Assembly: GCA_048213135.1 (NCBI GenBank)
Contig: PS015144.1
Coordinates: 135,211 to 158,868, forward strand
Direction of reading: 5' to 3'
From: Reclinomonas americana ATCC 50394
Taxonomy: Eukaryota > Jakobida > Jakobea > Jakobida
Length of the DNA stretch: 23,658 nt
The first letter of the stretch is position 1. Every line of letters begins with the position of its first letter. Below the pieces are notes generated by a model. It ran no database searches. It saw nothing but the letters and a program-made list of their open reading frames with translations, and was not told where the DNA came from. Positions 11,670 through 22,893 of the stretch are shown here, piece after piece. The position numbers were made by a program, and so were the translations under genes.

Positions 11670-14600
11670 ATGTTCAGATCCGGCTCTTCCTTTGTCTTGC
11701 ACAGAGTCGCCATCGCGCTCCTTTTGTGTACAGTGCTGGCGACAAAGGGTAGCGCGCGAGGTCAGCTCACGGTCGCTGGTTTGTTTCTGTCTCGCCTCTG
11801 ACGCCTACGCAGACTTTTCGGTCGAACGCCTGGCGACCTTGAGCAGTGTGCTGGACACTCTGGGTGAGTGAGTGAGTGAGTGCTGCCTCGGTCGATTATC
11901 ACTGTCGCAGATGCCTCATGCCGGTCTATCACAGCCACGATCTCGGAAGCCGTGATGCAAACGGACAGCAGTCAGATGTCACGAGTTTGGCCGTACGTCA
12001 CCGCCGACGGCTGCCTGTGCGTCCATCGTGAAGGTGACACACCACTCTGCGTGCCGCGCACGCCGTTTGCAATGTCTCATGGAGTCTCTGCATGGAGAGC
12101 AGACGCTGCGGTGGTGGACTCAGATCCGCTGCTCGCGTTGCTCCGGCGACCGAGTCTGTTCAGCGTGCGCACTCGACTGCAGCAGGCTGTGCCTGTCAAT
12201 GCCACTCTACTCGCACATGATGCAGACCGGTGGTGGAATCCAAGTCTCTCGTGCTATGCAAATTCCTCAGCCTCGTCGCAGTGTTTGCCTGTCCGCTCGA
12301 CTGCTGCCTGCCGGCTGCAATGTGCCGGCGACGACAGACGGGTGCTGAGTGACTATTCCGGTGCAGTTGTCCTCGTCTGTGTCTCTCCCTCTCGTGCACA
12401 TTCTCAGTCGCAGCAAATATGCAGCCGATGCGTTTACGACCATGTCCACCGCCATGTGGCTCACCAGCAATGTGCTTCACGAATTGCAGCAGCTAGTCGA
12501 GCAGCGTCGGGTGGCAGATGTTCTCTTTGCTGGTGTGATTCGTAGGTCGTACTTGTTGAGCGACCGTCTGGTACTGACTGCGTCTTCTGCGTGCGTAGAC
12601 GACAATCCATCAGCGGAAAGCACGTCTGCGCGGACAGTCGCGCTGATTGCCTCCGTCGCTGGTGTTCTTCGATCGACGTTCTTCAGCGTCGACTTTGCAG
12701 ATCCGCTCCTCAGCGCATGCAAGACCGAAATGACGATCGGCTCACTACGAGAGAATGTCGCCACTCTACCGTCGTCGCAGCTGATGGAGGCGTTGACGCT
12801 GCGCTCCTATTTTCTCAACTCGGTTCTTCCGCTGTTGGAGAACAACTCGACACTTGCGATCGGTCTGCAACAGGGTGACCACTGCACCACTATTGCTGTC
12901 AATACTGACTACGAATCGGTGTAGGTCGACCGGAGATACAGGCTGCCAGCACTCAGTTGCACCTATTAATGACGGCAGCGCTGTCGGTACGTCGGTAGGC
13001 GGCCTGGTATGGGCGAGGTTTTTCTCGCTGATTCGATATACGTACGGTACAGGCTGCGCGGGCGAGGACGGATGCTGTTGTAGGCTTGTTTCGCAATCCC
13101 ACCGTGTCGCTCCTGATGTGTGAAGTGGCAGTTGCGTGCAGCAGCTCTCGCGGGACTCTGTGTCCTCCGTGACATTCATGTGGTGTGTTGCAGCTGTTTT
13201 CGAAAACGGTGACGGCAGCGCTCTACGGACAGGCATTGCTTGCGGTGTTCGATCACGCCGCCATGCCTACAGCCAGCAATGATGCAACAGAGGACAGGTT
13301 TGCCCACAGCTCTCGTCGGCATTGATTGCAAGCAACAGAACCTACGCTCATGTTCATACATGCAGTGTCGATTTGGAATCCGCTGCTTCCGTTGTCGACG
13401 AAGCGGTCACTGGCATGGCGCAGTCACTGTCCTCTGTCGCCGCTGCTTCGCCGGATCTGCAGAGCCTCAGGCTGTGTCTTGGGCGCGTCATCATCGCCCC
13501 CTCGCGTGTGTCCATGGCCGACTGCGACACCGCGTGGACAGCAGTCACCACAAGTGCGCCGTCGGTGAGGGCTGTGCGCCGACTTTGGCGGCAGGTGAGA
13601 TTCTCTCGATCTCACGTGAGCATTGCAGGTGGGCTCCGCTGACTGGTTGCTCCCGTCCACACTTGTGGCACGCAACGTCACCCTTGTGCCGAACATCACG
13701 TCTGCCAACTACACGTCGCTGTCGATCGCCGCACGGCGTTGGTCTCTTTTCAACGAAACACTCCTTTCCGTGGACAATCTCGGTGGGGCACACTCACCTT
13801 TTGCGTTGCATCGTCACTCCATCGCCTTATCGTTCATGTCAGCAGATGGTGGTATCATGCTTGGCACGGAGGAGTGCGCATGGCTCTCGGCTGGCGCCTG
13901 TGACACATGGAGCTTTGCGTATGATGTCACCGTGCAAGTGCCAGTACTACGAATCACTGCCGCGGCTGAGCCTCCTGCGTATTTGTTCTCCAGCAACGGC
14001 ATGCGCGCGGAGGTGCCGGCGTCGGTGTGGCACACTGCAGCCAACACGGCTGTCACCGCAGCGACACCATGTCCAGACGGCTCATTCGGTGAGTTTCCCG
14101 TGTGCACATCATGTCCCGTAGGATACTACTGCCTGGGCGGCACGAAGAGGTGTGAGCATGTGTGCCGCCTGTCAGTGATCCCTGGCGTGCATGGCCTCAT
14201 TCACTTTCATGATGGCCTGACCAGACCATGCGAGAATGCGCCTGCTGACGGCAGTGCTGCGTACACGACTGCGGGCGAAACTACGTCTCAGTGCGCCTTT
14301 CGCTGCCTCGCTGGCTCGTATTATCGCTCCGGAAATTCCTGCTCTCTCTTGCCACTGGGCATGTACACGGTGGACGGATCCTCTTCGCCCCTGCTGCCAT
14401 GCATGGTGTCGCAAGTTGCGTGGTGTGCTTGACTTGTTGTTGCTTGAGAAATTTGGTCGGTGACTCTGTCAAAATCAGAATGTGTCGACTGTTGTGCCGA
14501 GTCACCTCGTTTCGTTTGCGGGCGGTGGCACGGTGCACAACGACTCGTCGTCATGTCTACTCGATTACCCGTATGCGCTGGCCACGGTGGCAGACTCGTT

Positions 14601-17600
14601 GCGTCTGTGGTGTCTCCTTCTTGACGATCTACACGTGTTCTCACACACTTACCTGTACGCACAGACCAAGTTGCCTTCTCGGTGCCGACCAGTTCACCAT
14701 GGAGGCGTGGTTTGCATTGAATACTACTCTTCTGTCCGCGCGTGCTTCCCTCTCGGACTCGGTGGCCTTTTCACTGCTCTCGTGCCCCGGTTACTGGTAT
14801 CGCGAGGCAGTGTTGACAATAACTCTGGCAGTATCGCCTTTCACTCACATCTCAATCGCAGGCACTGGTTTCTTGTGTGCAAAGCTGTGTTGCTGAGCAG
14901 TACGCGGCTCAGTTGTCAAGCGAGCTTTGTTGTCATCGACAGTGGCCCGCAACCGTCGGCCGTGTTCAGTGACCCCACAGAAAGTTGCATACCGTCTGCA
15001 TGTGTGCGGCTGTTGGCCGCTGGCCGTTACTCATATGTGGATGCAGTTCCCGTGTCGACATGGAACCATGTGGCACTGCGCTTCCGGAAATCTGCTGCCG
15101 AGCTTGTGTTCACGCACAACCGTCTGGTCACTGGCGTGCGGTGGTTCCAAATGACAGACGCATTTCAACAGAGGGTTCGTGTGCAACTGACGCCACGTTC
15201 ACTATAGTCTCCTGCGCGTCCCGTTGAGTGCTGTCAGCAGGTGGCAGCCGCCCTGACATCGCCGATTGACGTGGTGTTTCTAAGCGTGGCTGGCTTCAAT
15301 ATGCGACTCTCACCGGACCTGGTCGCTCTCGGCCTGCCAGCTGTGTCGCTCCAATTTCCCGGCAAGGTTGGCGACTGCAGGATGTTTTGTGCGTGAGTAG
15401 TCAATGATACCTCAGACTCAAACGCACCGCAGATGAGCGCTATTCGTGTGCTTCCACGGTATGTTCGACTGGACGACTTGTCTGTGCGATCGACTGCCAT
15501 TGATGTCACACGATGCTCAATTGTTGACCAGTACGGTTTGTGGTAAGACGCTCCAGTGTCCGCTGCCCGCCGTCTTCTTATTTAACGCAAACACACAGCC
15601 GGCGACCGCTGCACCTGTCCAGCCATGCTGGCTCGCGTCTATCGCAATTCATGCGTCGCTCCGTGTCTGGCTGCACAATCGGTAGCCGTCGATGGCGCGT
15701 GCGCGGTGAGTGGATAGCATCAACACTGCGAAGTATGCTTTCACGAGAGACCTCACGAACCTACGATGCAGTGTCCGTCGGCCTCGTACTTGGTGTGGTA
15801 TCCTGCTTCGCTAGCACTGCCTGCCGATGCACTGATCACGGGCCAGTACGTCTACAATGTGCTCGTTTTCCAGGCCACCACCGCGTCTGGCAGCAGCAGC
15901 AGCAGCTTCAGCACCAGTGTGCAGGCTCTGTCGGTGCGCAGTCTGCTGCCTGGCGCGGTACATTGTATCTGCGGCTGGCCATTCATCGTGTTAGATACAG
16001 GTCATAGACGGCTCATGGGAGCATGTGGAGGCCGACGCACTGTGTGTGATTGGGAGCGCCATTGTATCATGCCCTGGACGCGTCGATTCCTCAGCAAGTT
16101 CACAAGGTACATGCTCAGAAGGCTCGCCCCCTTTGGTGCACTAATTTCTCATTCTTTTGCTTGTCGTACAGGATTCCTGCTTGGTCCCTCGGCGACATTC
16201 GGCGTTGTGCTCACTGCCTCCGGTCGGCTTGTGCCTTCGCCAGCAGTGTTGCAGGCTGTGGCGCAGTCCACTATTGGTGGCATCTCGTTGCGAGCGACGG
16301 GAGCTGCGGGGATCTCTGTCAGCGCGCGCATTCTGCAGCTCCCACTGTCGCCGGCGGCTATTGCAGCCGGTCAGTGGCAAGGCTTCAGTGCGCAGGTGAT
16401 TGAAGCCAATAGCGATGCGTTGCCACTTGGCGTGATGATACCAGGTGGAGTGGCGGTGGCTGTTGCGGTCACAATATGTTATTATCATTCTGAATCGCTG
16501 CTCCTTTGTGTCGCAGACAGCACCGCCAACAACACGACGTGGTCACTGGTGACTCGCACGAAGGGACTGTCGTCTCCCAACGCATCCTGTTTTCCGTGTC
16601 CGACGACCACGGTACGCCTCAATAACCTCTATCCATAGCTCACTCGCTGCAGTCGTTCATTCGCACACAGGATCGCACAACACCAGCCTCGCCGCCCTTC
16701 ACCGGTGTCGCCAGCTGTCCATGTGCAAGTGGTCTCACTCGCAACGCGTCGGCCGCTGATCCGCTTGAGCGTCTCCGTTGCGTAGCTTCTGCAGGGACGA
16801 CGCTTGACATTCCCGAGTGGTCCACAGCTGAGCGGTATCAGCGAGTTGCGTGCGACGAGCGCCGTGTGTGTGTGGCTTGCTCCTATTGGCTTCACAACCG
16901 CAATTCTGTATGCCACAGACCAACAGCACAGTGGCCGTTACTGTCGGAAATGACGCCAACGCACTGGCCGCTGCTGCCTGGCTGCGAGTGACGGTGGCAC
17001 AATCAGTGAATGACGCTGCTTCGTTTTCTGTCGCCAGTATGGTGACACGGCCGTGCGGCTCTGCTGTACTGCCTTCTGTCCCCGCCGTGGGCGACCTGCG
17101 TGTTGACTGGTCGCAGACTGTGCGCGTGTTGGATGGAACGGGAGCGGTGCTGTTGACCGCAGTGGATGATTCCAGCAGCATCTCTGCCTGCCCGCGTCTG
17201 CGGCTGCAGCTGCTTGCGTCTGTTCAGCTCACTGCGACTGTCGACGCCGCTGGGCATCGCTCCAGCTTGGCCTCCGTGCGGTTCGTGATGGTACTCGCAA
17301 CTCGACACTCCCACAACTCTCTTATCTTCTCCGCAGGTCCTTTGCTGTCGCTCCCTGGTCACCCGCACCCGCCGTGTACCCGCTGCCAGCCTCGAACATG
17401 TGAGTTATCTGCGGAGTTTGGTCCAATTATTATTTTCGCTTGCAGCGCGCTCACACGTCGTCGTGTTCGGACGCAGAACGGGCGTGTCGTTGGCAGTGCT
17501 GGCCACGCAAGCCTCGAACGTCACCATCTACTACACGGTGGACGATTCGCCGGTGACAGTCCCAGCCGACGCAGCTGGCAGCAACGATGTACGTGCGGCG

Positions 17601-18141
17601 ACTCAGAACACCACTCGTGTGTACTCTGCAAGCAGTCCACCCGCCGTGTGGCCGGGAGCAGTGTTGCGTGCCGTGGCTCGTGTGAATGGTTTGGCTGTCA
17701 GCGATGAGGTGCGTTGGGCATACCGTGCCGACAATTCGACAGTCGTGGTGGTCTCGCCGAACAACAGCACCGCCACGTCCAGCAACAATAGCACGTCCGC
17801 AGCAACAAGTACCGACAGGTACTCGCATGCATGAACGTGTGTTTGCGACTCCAATCTGACATGACTGTGTCGCTGTGCTGCGCGCCACCAGTGGTGATTT
17901 CTGCACGAATCAGCGCACAGGCTGCATCGTTCTGAGCACCGTCAGTGCGGTGGTGCTGGCCGTTCTTCTTACCGTGCTGCTGGTTCCCGTCTGCCGCCGT
18001 CGGCGGCAACGTCGACAAGCCGGCTACAAACTGCAGCCACTTCCGGATCATCAACAGCAACAACGGCGGCGGCGGCGACGACGACGACGACAACAACAAA
18101 GACCACCACGTGAAGAGCAACAACGGCGATTGGACCAGTAA
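11670..18141 (+). CDS. Large single-pass surface protein: Cys-rich, LamG-like and chitobiase-C-like domains
   Basis: Twenty-five exons (first 11670-11748, last 17892-18141) join with consistent phase into 1,631 residues. A signal peptide (HRVAIALLLCTVLATK) opens the protein. A long Ser/Ala/Val-rich ectodomain with many N-x-S/T sites follows. Residues about 620-700 hold a Cys-rich module of GCC2/GCC3 or ephrin-receptor type (CPDGSFGEFPVCTSC, GYYCLGG, PADGSAAYTTAGETTSQC). Residues about 744-979 look like a concanavalin/LamG fold (DQFTMEAWFALN, VSTWNHVALRFRKSAAELVF, RLDDLSVRSTAIDV). Residues about 1435-1548 match the chitobiase/hexosaminidase C-terminal domain (NVTIYYTVDDSP ... AVLRAVARVNGLAVSDEV). 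A transmembrane helix (IVLSTVSAVVLAVLLTVLLV) and a short Gln/Arg-rich tail finish it. It may bind extracellular glycan as a receptor or adhesin; that is inference. I do not recognise the full-length protein. It starts 77 bp after the ISOC-like stop. Confidence 0.82.
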
Positions 18142-18177
18142 AAAGAGCTGCACTCGCAAGCGGCGTTATTACTTGGG

Positions 18178-19361
18178 TCATGATTCGTCGCCGTACGTTT
18201 GCCTGCACACTTCTAACCTCCACTGCTGCACAACGTGGCGGGTGGTTCGTGACCTGTCGGTCTTTTGCAGACCGCTGCTCTCCAGATTGGCTGCCGTCAG
18301 CGGTAGCACGGGCTTCGGATTGTCATCGCCGGGATCATCGCTGCTGTCCGGCAGTGGACTGGTGGCCGCCGAGCGCTGCGTCGCGTGCGTGCTCGCCTGA
18401 CCACCCAGCTCCTCCTCGGCCTCACAGGCCGCCAGTCCATCCTCGTCCACCTCGCTGTAGTCGCTGCCGACGGTCACCGCTTCGCTTCTGGCCGCCGTGG
18501 GCGCCATCGACTGCCGCCTCGCGTATTGCTGTACATGCACGCACATATACAGGTGAGCGATCGGCGAGCAAAAGCAGCGCTTGTCACAGCGACGCCAACC
18601 TGCGCAGCCGTTGCATCCTCCGAGTCCTCCACACCCGTAAAGGAGAGTGTCATGCGTCGTGCTTGCCGATCTTTCACAGGTTTCGGCGCCGCCGCTTGCA
18701 GGCCACCTTCACCACCCGCTGCGCTGCCGCCAATCGCTCCCGGTACCATCATATCCGTGGCACTGTCGATACTCGCGTGCCGCGACGCTGGCTGCTGCTG
18801 CTGCTGCTGCTGCTTGCGAGGTCCGGCGACTGGATCATCCTCCACTATGATCACCGTGGTGTTGCCTAGTGAGGAGGTCGGAAGACCACGCGACTGCCGT
18901 CTTGCGGCCTTGTGCGAGGCCGCCGTGGAGAACGCTGTGTATAAACCAATCGAGTTCGGTTTTCTCTTTCACATTGCCACTTTTTCTCACACAATCACAC
19001 AAATATACAAGAGGGACGTACGAGTGTATGTGCACACGCGAAACTAAAACACACACACATGCACACACACATGCAAGAAAGAGAAATGTGCGGGCGCCGA
19101 AGAGTGGTGTTTGATTTCGATTGGGTGACATGTAACAGAAAAACGGCAACGAACTGTTGATCGTGCCCACAATCTCTGATCTCTCCTCTCTTTCTCGTTC
19201 ACACGCACTCTCTCTCTCTCTCTTTCTCGCTCTCTCTCTCACACACAGAGGCACTCACCGTTGGGACCGAGAGAGGGACGCGATTGTCGCGACTGGAGCT
19301 GTGGTCGTCGTGCCGACAAGGGAGCAACGAGACTTGCCGGCCCTGAGCACCCGCACCCCAT
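18178..19361 (-). CDS. Predicted acylated, disordered 245-residue protein (MGCGCS N-terminus)
   Basis: Four exons on the minus strand: 19361-19259, 18934-18600, 18528-18254 and 18202-18178. Introns are 324, 71 and 51 nt and phases agree. The ATG has a strong context (G at -3, G at +4). The protein starts MGCGCSG, which fits N-myristoylation of Gly2 with palmitoylation of Cys3/Cys5, so it is probably attached to the inner membrane face. The rest is mostly disordered: a basic stretch, a seven-Gln run, Gly/Ala-rich sequence and an acidic Asp/Glu-rich C-terminal half. Three RRx(S/T) motifs (ARRQSRGLP, ARRMTLSF, ARRQSMAP) resemble PKA-type phosphorylation sites. No enzyme domain is visible and I do not recognise a family. 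The first exon rests on a perfect GTGAGT donor plus the motif; the body exons are firmer. Its stop is 36 bp from the stop of the convergent surface-protein gene. Confidence 0.68.
19205..19252. repeat. CT/CA-rich low-complexity tract in an intron
   Basis: Interrupted (CT)n followed by (CA)n. On the minus strand it is (GA)/(GT) sequence just inside the 5' end of the 324-nt first intron of the MGCGCS gene. This intron is several times longer than most others here and rich in simple repeats. Confidence 0.85.
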
Positions 19362-19816
19362 GGCGATTGTCTGTCTGTGTGCTCTTCACTCACACACACA
19401 CGACGAAGAAGGAGAGGTTGACAAAAAGAGAGAGCGAGAATTGTGAGCTTCTCTCGCTCAGCAGCACGATTACAATCAAAAAGCGTCCGTTTGTTGTGAT
19501 CCGGGACGAATTTGGCAACAAGTCGCCAAAACTGTCATGCTTGCCTGCTGAGACGGTGGCAATAAAGGTTAGCTCGTCTGCCAAGTCGTGGGAGGACGGC
19601 GCAGTGCCTGGTGATGAGCCTTTAAAAACCAATTCTCCATATAGGAGGGAGAGCGCACTCGTGCCGGAGACTAAATCCGAACGCCATACCGTTTTAATTT
19701 TTCTTCCCAAACACACGCACGTGACTTGCTGTGGCGCTCGTGTGTGCAAGCCCAGTGCGGGAGGGGGATCAGAGAGAGAGAGAGAGAGGGAGGTGGAGAG
19801 GGGCACGTCAAGCGTG
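19362..19816. other. 455-bp intergenic region, presumed promoter of the MGCGCS gene
   Basis: It lies between the GATA gene stop (19817) and the MGCGCS gene ATG (19361), both on the minus strand. It is locally more AT-rich than the genes and includes a (GA)n run at about 19769-19788. Long frames are open on both strands, but none shows a family motif, a supported splice site or a convincing codon pattern. It is probably the 3' end of the GATA gene plus the promoter and 5' UTR of the next. Confidence 0.5.
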
Positions 19817-22800
19817 TCAGTGACGACGGGCAGCCGAGCGATTGCGCTGCTGCTGGTGCTGTTGATTAGTGAGATCCGCGACATCTTCTGAGGCGGAGCT
19901 CGTCAGCAAAGCGGCGGTCATAGCCAACTCAAACGCTTCGTCGTTGGCACGGCTGTTCGCTGAACCCGACTTGCCACGTTTTCGCTGCGCCGCCGCCGGC
20001 TGTGATACGACCGCACGTATTATTAGCCCGTTGTAACAAAACGGGGAAAACCAAAGCTGCATCAACATGTCAGACCTTGGACTGCTTGCCAGTCGCCACT
20101 GGCCGCACGGCCGCCGCTGCCGCAGTCGTCTCTGGCGTTGGCGATGGCGAATGGTGAAGTGGCGAGGACGACGATGGTGGTGGTGGTGGCGGTGGCAGCA
20201 GCGGCGGCGGCGGCGGCGGTGGCGACGAGGAAGTCGAGTTTGGCGTCTCCCCACCAGTGGGAGTTGTCGGCGACGAGGCCTCGATCGAATGCTGCTGCTG
20301 CTGCTGCTGTCGGCGACGCACAATCGGAATCGGGCGGCGGCGTGTGCGGCCATCGACAGGCACACGCGGTCGGTTTTCCAGAGTCCCATGTCGGCGCTTG
20401 TGTTCGTGACAGGCGTTGCAGAGACGCACACGCAGCTGCGTGACTTCGTCCATGTAACCGCGCCACTGCGGAGTCTCGCGAGTACCGCAGTGAGCACACA
20501 CGCGGATCTCTCCACTCGCCGCTGCTCCGCCGGCGGCGGCAACCACTGGCGCCACAAGCGTGGCACCGGCCACCGGAATACCGCCGTCCAGTGGAGACGC
20601 CGCGGCGGCCAGCAAAGGCGGCAAGGAGCCAGCAGCAGAGGGCGCACCAAAGCCCAACGCCATGAGCGACGGCGGTGGCGGCGGCGATGACGACGACGAT
20701 GAAGAGGAGATCTGCAACGATCCGGACACACCAACGACCGCCTGCACATGAAAGATTCGCGCGCATGATCGGGGCATATTAGCCAAAATCAAGCGGGCAA
20801 CTCCATAAAAAGTAAAGCACATACCGGTTTCTTTTGGTCGACCGCTGCCGACGGCGACGACAAGGACGCCGCCGACGAAGAAGCCGACGTACGACGCTTG
20901 CTTCCACCGCCAGCGTTGCTGCCGCTGGCACCCGACGACGCCGGCGAGGCCGATTTCTTGTGGGAGGCGGATGTGGCGGCGGCGGTGGCGGCAGCGGCAG
21001 AGGCAGCGGCAGCAAAGGCAACGCTGGCCGCGGTATGCGGTGACAGACACGCGCCACCCTCGGCCCACGAGTAGAAGAAGCCGCCGCCGAACGGACGAGT
21101 GCTGATGGGCGGTGGCGGTGAGAAGGTGACGGCAGAGCTTCCAGACCCTGAGCCGGCTGCCAGCGCCGACGACGCCCCCGCCGACGATGGGGATGACAAG
21201 GTGGAGGAGGAGTACGATGATGACGACGACGCGCCGTATCCATTCTTGCCGTTGGCAGGACGACCACGACCACGACGGCGAGGAGGCACTGGAAACTCTT
21301 CGTCCTCGCTGCTCTCCTCCTCCGCCGGTGTCGCGGCGTCACCATCCCTGTCCTCGTCGACCAACTCCTGATCCTCCTCCATGCCACGACGACCACTGTA
21401 TCCGCGCCCGACACTGTCTACATAGTCGACATCATCCTCGTACCGCGATCCCGTTCGACGCTTGCTGCTGGCGGCGGCAGTGGCAGCAGAGCCGCCATTG
21501 CGCTGCTTACTGGCAGCCGCGCCCCGAGTAGACAATCCACTACCACTGCCACCAAACGGTGACGATGACGATGACGACGACGACNNNNNNNNNNNNNNNN
21601 NNNNNNNNNNNNNNNNNNNNNNNNNNNNNNNNNNNNNNNNNNNNNNNNNNNNNNNNNNNNNNNNNNNNNNNNNNNNNNNNNNNNNNNNNNNNNNNNNNNN
21701 NNNNNNNNNNNNNNNNNNNNNNNNNNNNNNNNNNNNNNNNNNNNNNNNNNNNNNNNNNNNNNNNNNNNNNNNNNNNNNNNNNNNNNNNNNNNNNNNNNNN
21801 NNNNNNNNNNNNNNNNNNNNNNNNNNNNNNNNNNNNNNNNNNNNNNNNNNNNNNNNNNNNNNNNNNNNNNNNNNNNNNNNNNNNNNNNNNNNNNNNNNNN
21901 NNNNNNNNNNNNNNNNNNNNNNNNNNNNNNNNNNNNNNNNNNNNNNNNNNNNNNNNNNNNNNNNNNNNNNNNNNNNNNNNNNNNNNNNNNNNNNNNNNNN
22001 NNNNNNNNNNNNNNNNNNNNNNNNNNNNNNNNNNNNNNNNNNNNNNNNNNNNNNNNNNNNNNNNNNNNNNNNNNNNNNNNNNNNNNNNNNNNNNNNNNNN
22101 NNNNNNNNNNNNNNNNNNNNNNNNNNNNNNNNNNNNNNNNNNNNNNNNNNNNNNNNNNNNNNNNNNNNNNNNNNNNNNNNNNNNNNNNNNNNNNNNNNNN
22201 NNNNNNNNNNNNNNNNNNNNNNNNNNNNNNNNNNNNNNNNNNNNNNNNNNNNAGCTTGGAGGTGGTGTGCGGCTGCGCAGCTCGGGACATGTACACCGAC
22301 GACGGCAGCGGGCGGGAGGCCGGCGACGAGATATCCGACGGTGGTGGACCCACGGGCCTGCCCGCCAGCGAGTGGTACAGCTGCAGGTGCGAAATGCCTG
22401 CTCGTGCATCCAGGTCAGACACCACGCACCGCCGTAATGTAAAACACCTCGAAAAACGCAACAGTCGGTACACAGGTCCGTCTCGTGCAGATTCCGCTCG
22501 TCGTAGATCGACAGCACGATGTGCTGCCGGCAGTGGCTGCAGTGTCGGCGCGTGGAGGGAAACTCAATCGGAGAAAACGCCCGCCGAGCTCCGTGGTGGT
22601 GGTGGTGCGACGGCGGAGCCATGAGGCCGCTCATGTGCTGAAACGGCGACGGACCGGCAGTCGACGACAACGATGCAACTGCCATGGGCAGCGGTGACGA
22701 GGCCGCAAGACTGGAGGACGCCGGTCGACCCACACGGTGCACCATGCTCGACTGTGTAAAAGTGAGATTCGCCAGCGAGGCGGCGACTGACAAGAGAGCG

Positions 22801-22893
22801 CGCGGTACGCACCAGAGCCTGGTGATCCTGCAGCGGCGACATGATGATCGGCTGTGGCAGCTCGCCACACAACGGACCCGGCAGGCACTCCAT
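19817..22893 (-). CDS. GATA-type zinc finger regulator with second Cys4 finger and AT-hook (interrupted by gap)
   Basis: Minus-strand exons are 22893-22813, 22751-22448, 22397 into the gap, gap to 20825, 20741-20076 and 19999-19817. A first Cys4 finger (about 22545-22460) reads CSHC-x19-CTDC. The canonical-looking GATA finger (about 20500-20410) reads CAHCGTRETPQWR ... RLCNAC, followed by basic HEHKRRHG. Its C-x2-C-x22-C-x2-C spacing is longer than the usual 17-20. An AT-hook-like motif (RRRGRGRPANGK) and a nuclear-type basic patch (KSKPAAAQRKRGK) support DNA binding. The remainder is low complexity: poly-Ser, poly-Ala, poly-Pro and a Gln run. It probably acts as a transcription or chromatin factor. 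A pyrimidine-rich acceptor (ttccctcgcag) just before the ATG at 22893 suggests a further 5' exon. Joining the two sides of the 668-nt gap into one gene is inference. If 20001-20075 is not spliced, the protein ends one codon into it. Confidence 0.75.
21585..22252. other. Assembly gap (668 N)
   Basis: Unknown bases inside the GATA-type gene. The left flank is a Ser-codon repeat (TCG/TCA on the minus strand), which may explain why assembly broke. The stated length may be an estimate. Confidence 1.

Noticed and set aside
18531-18555. A 22-nt intron (GTATATG...TACAG) in the MGCGCS gene
   Set aside because: Too short and the wrong phase. A 71-nt intron with a GTTGGC donor at 18599 and the same acceptor restores the frame.
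19157-19891. 244-codon open frame on the plus strand in the GATA/MGCGCS intergenic region
   Set aside because: It crosses microsatellite sequence, overlaps the first exon of the MGCGCS gene and the last exon of the GATA-type gene antisense, and its middle part (about 19460-19720) reads smoothly but matches no family I know. Codon choice is AT-richer than real exons here.
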